Under the pieces are notes generated by a model. The model saw only the letters and a program-made list of their open reading frames with translations, made no database searches and had not been told where the DNA came from. From the NCBI RefSeq assembly GCF_015865035.1, contig NZ_JADZGI010000001.1, forward strand, positions 2,232,001-2,296,000: DNA of 64,000 nucleotides, read 5' to 3'. This document shows, piece after piece, positions 47,006 through 56,276 of this stretch (its first letter is position 1; every line of letters starts with the position of its first letter). The DNA comes from Novosphingobium aureum. GTDB taxonomy: Bacteria > Pseudomonadota > Alphaproteobacteria > Sphingomonadales > Sphingomonadaceae. The position numbers were made by a program, and so were the translations under genes.

Positions 47006-49459
47006 TCAGAAGCTGAAGCCAGCCTCGATCCCGATCTGGCGCTGCGCGCCCGGGGTTACGAACGAGCCACCGAACTCGGGCGCGGGGATCACTTCCTCGA
47101 GATAACGGGTCTTGAAGAAGTTGTTGACGAAGCCGGTCAGGTTCCAGCCCTCGCCTTTCAGACCCGCACGCAGGTTGACGATGCCGTATGTGTCGCGCTT
47201 CGTGCCCGAATAGTCGGCGGTGCCGAGCCCGGGATAGAACAGGTCGAAGATCGTCCGGCGCTCCTGTGCCTGCACGACGTGGAACCAGGTCGGGCCGGTC
47301 AGGCGGTAGTCGGCGCGGAAGGTGAAGTCGACGCTGTCCGACACCGGCTGCACCACCGTCGCGCCGAGGTTGAGCGTGTAGTCTGCCGAATAGGGCGACT
47401 TGTTGCCCTCGGTATCGGGGCGCACCGAATTGCTGATGATCTTGCTGTCGAGGACGTTGCCCCCGGCATCGAGGGTGAAGCCTTCGGCGACCTTCCACAC
47501 CACGCCCAGTTCCGCACCCATCAGGCGCACCTTGTCGATGTTCGAGACGACGCGAAGAATGCCGAAGGTGCCGGTGTAGAACTCGAAGAACTGCATGTCC
47601 TCGACGATGTTGCGGTAGACCGCGCCGCTGACCTGCACCGATCCGTTGGCAAGGCTCGCCTTGAACCCGGCCTCGAGCGCATGGCTGACTTCCTTCTTGT
47701 AGTCGTCCTCGATGCCGATGTTCGAGCCGAGCGCCTGATTGAAGTAGAGATCGACCAGCGCCGCACTGCCCTGGCTGTTGAAGCCGCCCGCCTTGAAGCC
47801 CACACCATAGTCCAGATAGACGTTGAAATCGGGCGTGAACTCGTAGCGCGCGGTGAACTTGGGCTGGAGCTGCTGGTAGGAACGCGACTGCGGAGCGAGC
47901 GTGCCGACATCGTAGCCCGGATTGATCGAGGCCCCAGTGATCGGGTCGATCACGTCGGGCACCAGCGGGGTGACCGTACGCTCCTCGCGATCGTAGCGCA
48001 GCGCCGCCGAGAGCGTGAGCGCATCGCCCAGTTCGTACTGCAACGAGCCGAAGCCCGCATAGACGTTGGTCTTGAAGCGGTCGTCGAACAGCTGCGAGGT
48101 CTGGTTGGGCGTACCCGGCGCATTATAGAGGCTGACCACCACCGGCCCGCCGTCGTCCTCGTTGAGCGCGGTCGCGTAGTGGCGGTTGATGTGCAGGTAA
48201 TAGGCCCCGATCGACCATTGCAGCGGCGAGGCGGTATCCGAGACGAGCCGGATTTCCGCGCTCACGTCGCGCTGGTCGCGCAAGGTGACCTGGATGCCGT
48301 CGCAAGTGGTCGGGCTGTAGGCGCCGAGCGTCGATGCTCCCGGAGTCGGCCCGAGATAGAGCGGCGCCTGCAGCACCACGCCCTGCGCGTAGAGGTCGGC
48401 AACCGACTGCTGGCACGAGGCCTGTGCGTTGAACCGGCCGAGCGAGGCGCCCGTGGTATCGGCGTAGAAGGTCTCGTCGATGTCCGAGAAGGCCGCCCAT
48501 GCGCTCAGCTTCGCGCCGTCGAAGGCGTAGTCGGCCTTGAACGAGGCCTCGATCGTGCGCTGGTTGTCGATCGAGGGCACGTTGCGCCGGTACTGGAAGT
48601 CTTCGTGGTCGTTGACGTTCTCTGCATACTCGGGGATTCCGAGGACACTGGCGAAGTCTGGCAGCGCGAAGATCGCAGTGAAGTTGAGCGCGCCTGCCTC
48701 GACCTTGCCGTAGCGGAACTTGGCATCGAGGGTCAGGCGGTCGGTCGGCTCCGAATAGAGACGTCCGCCAAGCCCCCAACCCTCGTAGGTATCCATGGTC
48801 TTGCCCTGAGTACGCGAGTCGGTGCCGACGTTCTCGTAGAAGCCGTTGGTATGGCGGTACTGCCCGAACAGGACGAAGCCGGTATTCTCTCCAAGCGGCC
48901 CCGAGATCGAGCCTTCCGCCAGCTGGCTGTCCTGCGTCGCCCAGTAGGCCCTGCCACTGGCCTCGAAGCTGTCCGAGGGCATCTTGGTCGTCATCACGAT
49001 CACGCCTGCCGTCGCCCCGCGACCATAGTAGGCGCCCTGCGGACCTTTCAGGATCTCGAACTGCTGCAACGCGCCCTGATACTGGTTCACGGCGGCAGTG
49101 TTGGTCTTGAGGATGCCGTCGACGACCAGCGCGACGTTGTTCTCGGCATCGCGCGCGCCATTGACGCCGCGGATGTTGATCTGCGCGTCACCGACCTGCG
49201 CCGAGTTGGAGACGATGGTCACACCCGGCGTTGCCGCAATCGCCTGCTCGGTTGTGACGATGCCCTTGGCCTGCAGGTCCTCGCCGGTCAGCACGGTGAT
49301 CGAGGCGGGCACTTCGGACAGGGTCTCATCCTGCCGGCGGGCGGTGACGGTGATCTCCGGCCCCGCTGCGATGCCCTCGGCAACCTGAGCCCATGCCGGC
49401 GTGACGCCGATCCCGGCGAAGGCCGCTCCGGCCATGAGAAGTGTACGTTTGCATGCCAT
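47006..49459 (-). CDS. TonB-dependent receptor of the catabolic locus
   Basis: An 817-residue outer-membrane receptor with signal peptide (about 1-24, ending TPAWAQ), TonB-box-like EITVTARRQDETL, plug (VPASITVLTGEDLQAKGI; INIRGVNGARDAENN; FEILKGPQGAYYGRGATAG) and a barrel ending in the aromatic GFSF. GAGGGG precedes the ATG. This plug form is common in sphingomonad receptors for organic carbon sources rather than siderophores. Divergent from the HMG-CoA-lyase-like operon; substrate unknown but presumably the same as that operon's. Confidence 0.92.
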   Translation of the reverse strand: MACKRTLLMAGAAFAGIGVTPAWAQVAEGIAAGPEITVTARRQDETLSEVPASITVLTGEDLQAKGIVTTEQAIAATPGVTIVSNSAQVGDAQINIRGVNGARDAENNVALVVDGILKTNTAAVNQYQGALQQFEILKGPQGAYYGRGATAGVIVMTTKMPSDSFEASGRAYWATQDSQLAEGSISGPLGENTGFVLFGQYRHTNGFYENVGTDSRTQGKTMDTYEGWGLGGRLYSEPTDRLTLDAKFRYGKVEAGALNFTAIFALPDFASVLGIPEYAENVNDHEDFQYRRNVPSIDNQRTIEASFKADYAFDGAKLSAWAAFSDIDETFYADTTGASLGRFNAQASCQQSVADLYAQGVVLQAPLYLGPTPGASTLGAYSPTTCDGIQVTLRDQRDVSAEIRLVSDTASPLQWSIGAYYLHINRHYATALNEDDGGPVVVSLYNAPGTPNQTSQLFDDRFKTNVYAGFGSLQYELGDALTLSAALRYDREERTVTPLVPDVIDPITGASINPGYDVGTLAPQSRSYQQLQPKFTARYEFTPDFNVYLDYGVGFKAGGFNSQGSAALVDLYFNQALGSNIGIEDDYKKEVSHALEAGFKASLANGSVQVSGAVYRNIVEDMQFFEFYTGTFGILRVVSNIDKVRLMGAELGVVWKVAEGFTLDAGGNVLDSKIISNSVRPDTEGNKSPYSADYTLNLGATVVQPVSDSVDFTFRADYRLTGPTWFHVVQAQERRTIFDLFYPGLGTADYSGTKRDTYGIVNLRAGLKGEGWNLTGFVNNFFKTRYLEEVIPAPEFGGSFVTPGAQRQIGIEAGFSF

Positions 49460-49588
49460 CGAATGTTTCCCCTCAACTTCGATTTTCAGGTGTCGAACGC
49501 GTCCTCACTGCTTTGTCTTGCGGCGCGTTCCTGCGCGCCACCGTCCGTATTCGGACCTGTTACGCGAGGCTGCATTGCACCGAATTAT

Positions 49589-49601
49589 TTGTACACGAAA
49601 T
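49589..49601. promoter_or_regulatory. Candidate GntR-type operator, receptor side
   Basis: TTGTACACGAAAT, repeated with one change at 49716. It contains the palindrome TGTACA and lies about 130 bp upstream of the receptor start. Confidence 0.5.
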
Positions 49602-49715
49602 TCTGGAGCACCTGGCGCAGTCGCGTACATATCTTGCCCTCTATGTGACAAAATCGGCACAATATGAACGATTGCACTCGAAATGCTGGACCGAACGGAT
49701 CAGGTCGCGTACGGA

Positions 49716-49728
49716 TTGTGCACGAAAT
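49716..49728. promoter_or_regulatory. Candidate GntR-type operator, lyase-operon side
   Basis: TTGTGCACGAAAT, 12 of 13 bases identical to 49589-49601, containing palindrome GTGCAC, about 116 bp upstream of the lyase start. Confidence 0.5.
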
Positions 49729-49843
49729 CGAGTCACGCAGCGTGACGGGCGAGGGCAACTCGCAAGATCGGGTGGAGACGGATGAAGACCGCCAGGCGGC
49801 TCCTTGGCCTTCGACACTCCAAAGCAAGGAAAGGCACGTCCGC

Positions 49844-50758
49844 GTGACGGCAAAGTCAATCGAATTCATGGAAGTGGGGCCGCGCGACGGCCTGCAGAAC
49901 GAAAAGACGATCATCTCGACGCAGGACAAGCTCGAGCTGATCGCGCGCGCCATCGATGCCGGTGCGCGCCGCATTGAGGTAACCAGCTTCGTCAATCCGC
50001 GCCGCGTGCCGCAGATGGCCGATGCCGCCGAAGTCTGTGCCGGACTGCCCGAAGCAGACGGCGTGATCTACACCGGCCTCGTGCTCAACGCCAAGGGCGG
50101 CGAACGCGCCATTGCCACCGGTCGCATTCACGAGCTGGGCGCGGTCTGCGTCGCCTCCGACCGCTTCGCCATCGCCAATCAGGGCCAGACCAGCATGGAA
50201 TCGGTCGAGGCCGCCAAGGGCCTCGTGGCCATGGCCAAGGATGCCGGGCTGCGCGGCCAGGCCACCATCGGCGCAGCCTTCGGCTGCCCCTTCGAGGGCG
50301 AGATCGCCGAAGATCACGTCATAGCCATGGCCCGCGCGCTGGCCGAGGCGGACCCGGTCGAGATCACGCTTGCCGACACCATCGGCGTCGCCGACCCGGC
50401 CCACGTCAGCCGTCTCGTCACCGCAGTCGGTGAAGCCATCGGCCCGATCCCGGTGCGCGTCCACTTCCACAATACCCGCGGCACGGGCGTGGCTAATGTC
50501 TGGGCTGCGGTCGAGGCGGGCGCGCGCGTCGTCGATGCGGCCCTTGGTGGTCTCGGCGGCTGCCCCTTCGCACCGGGCGCGGCGGGCAATGTCGCGAGCG
50601 AGGACGTGGTCTACATGCTGCACCGCGCCGGGGTCGAGACGGGCATGGACCTCGAAAAGCTGGTGGCAGCCAATGCCTGGCTCTCGGGCGTCATGGACCG
50701 CACGCTGCCCTCGATGGTCGCGCGCGCGCCGGCTTTTCCGATGCAGCAGCAGGCCTGA
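49844..50758 (+). CDS. HMG-CoA-lyase-like enzyme
   Basis: A 304-residue TIM-barrel lyase of the hydroxymethylglutaryl-CoA lyase family, which split 3-hydroxy-3-alkyl-acyl-CoAs into acetyl-CoA and a ketone or keto acid. Conserved parts: EVGPRDGLQNEK (catalytic arginine and metal aspartate), GLGGCPFAPGAAGNVASEDVV (flexible loop cysteine). The metal-site strand reads VHFHNTRGTG where bona fide enzymes have an aspartate-threonine-tyrosine-like HDT sequence. A GTG start at 49844 was chosen because the family begins there and AAGGAAAGG lies upstream; an ATG at 49664 would add 60 unconserved residues. Confidence 0.86.
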   Translation: MTAKSIEFMEVGPRDGLQNEKTIISTQDKLELIARAIDAGARRIEVTSFVNPRRVPQMADAAEVCAGLPEADGVIYTGLVLNAKGGERAIATGRIHELGAVCVASDRFAIANQGQTSMESVEAAKGLVAMAKDAGLRGQATIGAAFGCPFEGEIAEDHVIAMARALAEADPVEITLADTIGVADPAHVSRLVTAVGEAIGPIPVRVHFHNTRGTGVANVWAAVEAGARVVDAALGGLGGCPFAPGAAGNVASEDVVYMLHRAGVETGMDLEKLVAANAWLSGVMDRTLPSMVARAPAFPMQQQA

Positions 50759-50907
50759 TCACCGCCTGACGAAACATTTGCCAACCCGCTCTGGCCTCAC
50801 GGGCGCAAAACCCCGCACCAGTGGCGACACGATAACCGACGAAAAGACGCGCAAGGTCGCCCGACACGGGATGGCCATTCGCGATCCGAAGCATAAGCGA
50901 GGAAAAC

Positions 50908-52956
50908 ATGACCTATCGTTTGGGTGTAGACGTCGGAGGGACGTTCACCGATTTGCTTTTGTTCAACCAGCAGGACGGCTCGTTCTTCCGGCACAAGACG
51001 CCGTCGACGCCGCATGACAGTTCGGAAGGTATCCTGAACGGTCTGGGTGCGATCTGCGAGAAGGCGGGGATCACGCCGGCGGACATCGAGTTCTTCCTGC
51101 ACGGCACGACCGTCGCGACCAACGCCGTGCTTGAGGGCAAGGGCGCGCGCGTCGGGCTCATCACGTCCGAAGGCTACCGCCAGGTCATGCAGATCGCCCG
51201 CTCCTTCGTGCCGGGCGGTCTTGCAGGCTGGATCGTGTGGCCCAAGCCCGTGCCGCTCGCCGCGCTGGAAGACACCTTCGAGGTCGCCGGGCGCATGAAC
51301 GCGCAAGGCGAGGAAGTGCGCGAGATCGACGAAGCGCAGATCCGCGACGTGCTGACCAAGCTCAAGGCTTCGGGCGTCCAGGCGCTCACCGTTTCGCTCA
51401 TGAACGGCTACCTCAACGGTGCGCACGAGAAGCGCATCGGCGAACTCGCCGCCGAGATCTGCCCCGAGCTTCCCGTCTCGCTCAGCCACGAAGTCCTGCC
51501 CGAGATGCAGGAATACGAGCGTACCCTCACCACCGTCGCCAACGCCGCGGTGCGCCCAGTGGTGGGCAACTATGTCCGCAACCTGCGCGACAACCTGCGC
51601 AAGGGCGGCATGGCCGGCTCGCTCTCGCTGCTGCGTTCGGACGGCGGTCTGCAGTCCTCGGAGAAGTCCGAGGAGCACCCGGTTGCCCTGCTCATGTCGG
51701 GCCCGGCGGGCGGCGTCACCGGCGCGCTGTGGGTCGGCAAGAACGCAGGGATCAAGAACATCCTGACGCTGGACGTGGGCGGTACCTCGACCGACGTCGC
51801 GCTCATCGAGAACCTCGAGGCACGGCGCGTGCGCACCACCGAAGTGGGCCACCTTTCGGTGCGCGCCTCGGCTCTGGACGTGAAGACCGTGGGCGCGGGC
51901 GGCGGCTCGATCGCCTATGTCCCCGAGCTCACCGGCGCGCTGCGCGTGGGGCCTGAATCGGCCGGCGCCGTCCCGGGTCCGGTTGCCTACAACAAGGGCG
52001 GCACCCTGCCGACCGTGACCGACGCCAACGTCGTGCTGGGCTACCTTCCCGAGAACCTTCTGGGCGGCACCTTCAAGCTCGACCGTGAAGGCGCCAAGGC
52101 GGCTGTCCAGACCGTCGCCGACAAGCTCGGCATCGATGTCATGGAAGCCGCGCGCGGCATCATCGACATCGTCAACGAGAACATGTTCGGCGCGCTGCGC
52201 ATGATCTCGGTCCAGCAGGGCTACGACCCGCGTCACTTCGCGGTCATGGGCTTTGGCGGGGCGGGTCCGCTCCACGTCAACGCCGTTGCCAAGCTGATGG
52301 GCTCCTGGCCCGCCGTCTCGCCGGTCTCGCCCGGTGTGCTCTGCGCCCTTGGCGATGCGACCACCCGCATGCGCACCGAGACCGCGCGTTCGTACTCCAA
52401 GTCGTTCTCCAGCACCGAGGAAGCCGACGTTCTCGCCCAGCTCGAAGAGATGGCCGCGCAGACCACGAAGGAACTCACCAGCGAGGGCATCGACGCCAGC
52501 GACGTCACCGTCGAGTTCGAACTCGACGTGCGCTACGAGGGCCAGGCCTTCGAAGTGCCGCTTTCGATCGATCCCGAGACCTTCAAGTCGGGTGGCCTTG
52601 CCGCGATCATCGCGCGCTTCGACGATGAGCACGAGCGCCTCTTCACCTTCAAGATGGATAGCGAGCACGAGCTGGTGAACCTGCGCGCCGTGGCGCTCGG
52701 CCCCGTCCTCGACCTCGAAGCCCAGCGCCTTCCCGAAGGCAACGGCGATCCCGTCGAGGCCAAGGTGCGCGACCACCAGCTGTGGGCCGATGGCAAGATG
52801 GTCCCTGCCGTGATCTACGACCGTTCCAAGCTCAAGGCGAACGACGTGATCCAGGGTCCGGCCATCGTCACCGAGATGGACTCCACCACGCTCATCGAAG
52901 CCGACTGCACCGGCACCGTCGATGCCTACGGCAACATCCTCATCAACCTGAAGTGA
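50908..52956 (+). CDS. hyuA: Hydantoinase/oxoprolinase A-subunit family protein (HyuA-like)
   Basis: A 682-residue ATP-using subunit. ASKHA-fold motifs: GVDVGGTFTDLLLF at the start, HGTTVATNAVLEGKGA, LMSGPAGGVTGA, TLDVGGTSTDVALIE. Family members are N-methylhydantoinases, 5-oxoprolinases and the beta-type subunits of acetone or acetophenone carboxylases, all phosphorylating a carbonyl-containing substrate. The particular substrate cannot be read from the sequence. AGGA precedes the ATG; 16 bp to hyuB. No small gamma subunit as in acetone carboxylase is found nearby. Confidence 0.88.
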   Translation: MTYRLGVDVGGTFTDLLLFNQQDGSFFRHKTPSTPHDSSEGILNGLGAICEKAGITPADIEFFLHGTTVATNAVLEGKGARVGLITSEGYRQVMQIARSFVPGGLAGWIVWPKPVPLAALEDTFEVAGRMNAQGEEVREIDEAQIRDVLTKLKASGVQALTVSLMNGYLNGAHEKRIGELAAEICPELPVSLSHEVLPEMQEYERTLTTVANAAVRPVVGNYVRNLRDNLRKGGMAGSLSLLRSDGGLQSSEKSEEHPVALLMSGPAGGVTGALWVGKNAGIKNILTLDVGGTSTDVALIENLEARRVRTTEVGHLSVRASALDVKTVGAGGGSIAYVPELTGALRVGPESAGAVPGPVAYNKGGTLPTVTDANVVLGYLPENLLGGTFKLDREGAKAAVQTVADKLGIDVMEAARGIIDIVNENMFGALRMISVQQGYDPRHFAVMGFGGAGPLHVNAVAKLMGSWPAVSPVSPGVLCALGDATTRMRTETARSYSKSFSSTEEADVLAQLEEMAAQTTKELTSEGIDASDVTVEFELDVRYEGQAFEVPLSIDPETFKSGGLAAIIARFDDEHERLFTFKMDSEHELVNLRAVALGPVLDLEAQRLPEGNGDPVEAKVRDHQLWADGKMVPAVIYDRSKLKANDVIQGPAIVTEMDSTTLIEADCTGTVDAYGNILINLK

Positions 52957-52972
52957 GCGAAGGAACTCTCTA

Positions 52973-54853
52973 ATGCCCGCACAGATCATTCAGGCCAACG
53001 AAACCCCCTTCGAGAAGATCGAGATCGATCCGGTCACCCTCGAAGTCATCGAGAACGCCCTTCGCAACGCCCGCATCGAGATGGACGCGACCCTCGTGCG
53101 CACCGCCATGTCGCCCGGCATCCGCGAACAGGGCGACGCCTTCCCGCTCATCGCCGACCACAAGGGACGCATGATCGTGGGCCAGTTCGGCTCCTATATC
53201 GGCCCCTTCCTCGAAGGTTATGAAGGCACCGTGGAAGACGGCGACATGATCTTCCTGTCCGACCCCTACTCGGTCGGCGGCGCGATCAGCCACTGCAACG
53301 ACTGGCTCGTCCTGCTCCCCGTCTTCAAGGACGGCCGCCTCATCGCCTACACCTCGATGTTCGGCCACCAGAGCGACATCGGCGGCATGGTGCCGGGCTC
53401 CATGCCGATCCACGCCACCGAGATCTTCCAGGAAGGCGTGCGCATCCCGCCCGTCAAGATCTGGAAGAAGGGTGAGTACAACGAGGACCTCATCAAGCTG
53501 GTCATGCACCAGTCGCGCATGCCCGACTGGTGCAAGGCGGACTTGAACGCCCTGATCGCCTCGTGCCGCGTCGCCGCCAACCGCGTGGTCGAGATGGCGA
53601 CGCGCTTCGGCGATGACATCTTCGTCTCGGCGACCAACCTGCTGCTCGACCGCAACTACCGCGCCATGCAGCAGCTCATCGAGAGCTCGATCGGCGAGAC
53701 GCCCGTCTCGTTCGAGGACTACATCTGCGACGATGGCATGGGCTTTGGCCCCTACAAGATCAAGTGCACGATGTGGAAGGAGAACGGCCGCGTCGTGCTC
53801 GACTTCGACGGCACCGATCCGCAGAGCCAGGCCTCGATCAACATGCTCTTGAACGAGAACATGATGCGCATGTTCTTCGGCATCTACATGATCATGGTCT
53901 TCGACCCGCAGATCCTGTTCAACGACGGCTACTACCCGCTGATCGACATCCGGATCCCGGAAGGCTCGCTGCTCAAGCCCAAGTTCCCGGCCGCGCTCTC
54001 GGGCCGTACCCACGTGCTCGGACGCCTGTTCGACATCATGGGCGGCCTCCTTGGTCAGAAGACGCCCGAGTTCCTCAACGCCGCGGGCTTCTCCTCCTCG
54101 CCGCACCTGTTCTATGCAGGCCACGACAAGGCGGGCAAGTGGTTCCAGCTCTTCCAGATCGGCTTTGGCGGCATCCCGGGTCGTCCGATGGGCGACGGAC
54201 CCGACGGCCACTCGCTGTTCCCCGGCTTCACCAACGTGCCCAACGAGTTCCTCGAGCGCTACTTCCCGCTCGAGATCGTCAAGTACGAGACGGTCGCCGA
54301 CAGCGGCGGTGCGGGTCTGCACCGCGGCGGCAACGGCATCAACATGGTCTACCGCTTCTATGAGCCGGGCGTCATCGCGATCCACGACGACCGCTGGTTC
54401 GTGCCGCCTTGGGGCGTCAACGGCGGTCTTCCGGGCAAGCGCGCCAAGAAGATCCTGACCAAGGCCGACGGCACCCAGATCGTGGTCGGCAACAAGCTGG
54501 AAGACTACCCCGTCGAAGCGGGCGATGAACTCCAGTTCATCACTTGGGGCGGCGGTGGCTGGGGCGACCCGCTCGAGCGCGACCCCGCCCTCATCCTCAA
54601 GGAAATCGGCCAGGGCCTCGTCACCGAGACCGGCGCCCTCGACTACGGCGTCGTCATCAAGGACGGCGCGGTCGACGAGACAGCCACCAGCGCCCTGCGC
54701 GAAAAGATGCGCGCCGAGCGCGGCGAGATCGAGGTCTTCAACTTCGGCCCCGACATCGAAACCCTGCGCAAGAACTGCCTCGAAGAAACCGGCCTCCCCG
54801 CCCCCAAGCAGCCCATGTGGCGCAACGCGGACATCGCGGAGGCAGCGGAGTAA
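52973..54853 (+). CDS. hyuB: Hydantoinase B/oxoprolinase family protein (HyuB-like)
   Basis: A 626-residue partner of HyuA. Diagnostic segments are DPVTLEVIENALRNARIEMD near the start, SDPYSVGGAISHCNDWLVLLPVF, and GGAGLHRGGNGINMVYRF. HyuB-type subunits carry the metal-dependent active site acting on the phosphorylated substrate. AAGGAA lies eight bases before the ATG. Three bases separate it from the CoA-transferase gene, so the three are one transcription unit. Confidence 0.88.
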   Translation: MPAQIIQANETPFEKIEIDPVTLEVIENALRNARIEMDATLVRTAMSPGIREQGDAFPLIADHKGRMIVGQFGSYIGPFLEGYEGTVEDGDMIFLSDPYSVGGAISHCNDWLVLLPVFKDGRLIAYTSMFGHQSDIGGMVPGSMPIHATEIFQEGVRIPPVKIWKKGEYNEDLIKLVMHQSRMPDWCKADLNALIASCRVAANRVVEMATRFGDDIFVSATNLLLDRNYRAMQQLIESSIGETPVSFEDYICDDGMGFGPYKIKCTMWKENGRVVLDFDGTDPQSQASINMLLNENMMRMFFGIYMIMVFDPQILFNDGYYPLIDIRIPEGSLLKPKFPAALSGRTHVLGRLFDIMGGLLGQKTPEFLNAAGFSSSPHLFYAGHDKAGKWFQLFQIGFGGIPGRPMGDGPDGHSLFPGFTNVPNEFLERYFPLEIVKYETVADSGGAGLHRGGNGINMVYRFYEPGVIAIHDDRWFVPPWGVNGGLPGKRAKKILTKADGTQIVVGNKLEDYPVEAGDELQFITWGGGGWGDPLERDPALILKEIGQGLVTETGALDYGVVIKDGAVDETATSALREKMRAERGEIEVFNFGPDIETLRKNCLEETGLPAPKQPMWRNADIAEAAE

Positions 54854-54856
54854 ATC

Positions 54857-56047
54857 ATGGAAAATACCGGAGCACTCAAAGGACTTCGTGTCGTGGAAAT
54901 GGGCCAGCTTCTCGCTGGTCCGTTCGCCGGCCAGTTGCTAGGCGACATGGGCGCGGACATCATCAAGGTCGAACCCCCGGGCAAGGGCGACCCCCTGCGC
55001 ATCTGGGGCCAGGGCGAGAAGAAGGTGTGCTGGGAAGTGGTCGCGCGCAACAAGCGTTCGGTCTCTGCCAACATGCGCGTGCCCGAGGGCCAGAAGCTCG
55101 TACGCGAACTGATCCGCCACGCCGACATCGTGATCGAGAACTTCCGCCCCGGCACGATGGAGAAATGGGGCCTCGATCCCGCCAAGCTGCTCGAGGAGCA
55201 GCCGGGCCTGATCATCTCGCGCATGTCGGGCTATGGCCAGACCGGCCCCTACTCGACCCGCGCGGGCTTCGGCGGCATCGGCGAGGCCATGGGTGGCTGG
55301 CGCTACATCGTCGGCGAGCCCGACCGTGCGCCGAGCCGCATGGGCGTCTCCATCGGCGACACCCTCACCGCGACTTATGGCGTGATGGGCATCCTCGCCG
55401 CGCTTCACGTGCGCGACACCACCGGCAAGGGCCAGATCATCGACGCGGCGCTCTACGAGAGCGTGCTGCAGATCACCGAGAGCCTCGTCTCCGAATACGA
55501 CAGCTCGGGCTTCATCCGCCAGCGCACCGGTTCGATCCTCCCGGGTATCGCGCCGTCCAACGTCTACTACTGCTCGGACGGCGAATACATGATCGGCGCC
55601 AATGCCGATCCCTTGTGGAAGCGCCTCTCGGCCGCCATGGGCAAGCCCGAACTGGGTGACGATCCGCGCTATGCCACGCATATCGCGCGCGGCGAGAACC
55701 AGACCGAGCTCGACGAGATGATCGGCGCCTGGACCAAGAACTACACGGTCGAGGAGATGGACAATCTCATGACCGAGTATTCGATCCCCGCCGGCCGCGT
55801 CTACCGCGCGCCCGAGATGCTCGCCGACCCGCACTTCCAGGCGCGCGAGGCGATCGTCGAGGTCGAGACCGAGACTCACGGCAAGCTCAAGATGCAGAGT
55901 ACCTTCCCCAAGCTCTCGGCGACCCCGAGCAGCATCCGCAGGCCAGCCCCTTCGAAGGTCGGCCAGCACAACGCGGAAATCTATGCCGAGCTGCTCGGTC
56001 TCGATGCCGATGCCATCGCGAAGATGGAGGAAGAGGGCATCGTCTGA
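54857..56047 (+). CDS. Family III (CaiB/BaiF) CoA-transferase
   Basis: A 396-residue CoA-transferase moving CoA between carboxylic acids through an aspartyl-CoA anhydride. The start ALKGLRVVEMGQLLAGPFAGQLLGDMGADIIKVE is family-typical; D168 in VSIGDTLTATYG is the predicted catalytic aspartate, and GYGQTGPYSTRAGF precedes it. The acid activated is unknown, but the lyase gene three genes upstream suggests a branched hydroxyacid. Followed by a good terminator, closing the operon. Confidence 0.93.
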   Translation: MENTGALKGLRVVEMGQLLAGPFAGQLLGDMGADIIKVEPPGKGDPLRIWGQGEKKVCWEVVARNKRSVSANMRVPEGQKLVRELIRHADIVIENFRPGTMEKWGLDPAKLLEEQPGLIISRMSGYGQTGPYSTRAGFGGIGEAMGGWRYIVGEPDRAPSRMGVSIGDTLTATYGVMGILAALHVRDTTGKGQIIDAALYESVLQITESLVSEYDSSGFIRQRTGSILPGIAPSNVYYCSDGEYMIGANADPLWKRLSAAMGKPELGDDPRYATHIARGENQTELDEMIGAWTKNYTVEEMDNLMTEYSIPAGRVYRAPEMLADPHFQAREAIVEVETETHGKLKMQSTFPKLSATPSSIRRPAPSKVGQHNAEIYAELLGLDADAIAKMEEEGIV

Positions 56048-56072
56048 ACGCTGCAGCGTTCACCGCATTCCC

Positions 56073-56109
56073 AATGGCGTGGCACTCTCGCGGGTGTCAC
56101 GCCATTTTT
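56073..56109 (+). terminator. Rho-independent terminator of the lyase-hyuAB-CoA-transferase operon
   Basis: A 13-bp stem with one G-T wobble (56073-56085 with 56094-56106), eight-base loop, followed by TTTTT (56105-56109) and located 26 bp after the operon's last stop codon. Confidence 0.88.
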
Positions 56110-56276
56110 CCTTGTCACTCAGACGGATGGGAGATCGGTGTGATCACGGTCGGGCAAGCTGGGCCAGACACGCAGGCCCGCGGATCACCGCCCCGGCTGA
56201 AAACAAGCCTTGTCTGCGCAATGATCCTCCCAATATCGCTATCTTCCGAAAGGCAAGACCGGGAAGGACTGGAACG

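Larger units (their letters stand above)
49460..49843. promoter_or_regulatory. Divergent promoter region of receptor and lyase operon
   Basis: 384 bp with no supported gene, more A/T-rich than its surroundings. A near-identical 13-bp sequence TTGT-R-CACGAAAT occurs at 49589-49601 (R=A) and 49716-49728 (R=G), one about 130 bp from each start codon. TGTACA and GTGCAC cores are compatible with GntR-FCD operators. Confidence 0.55.

Noticed and set aside
50908..54853. Acetone or acetophenone carboxylase
   Set aside because: No small gamma-type subunit gene or sigma-54 activator next to it; the A/B pair alone does not separate carboxylase from hydantoinase/oxoprolinase.
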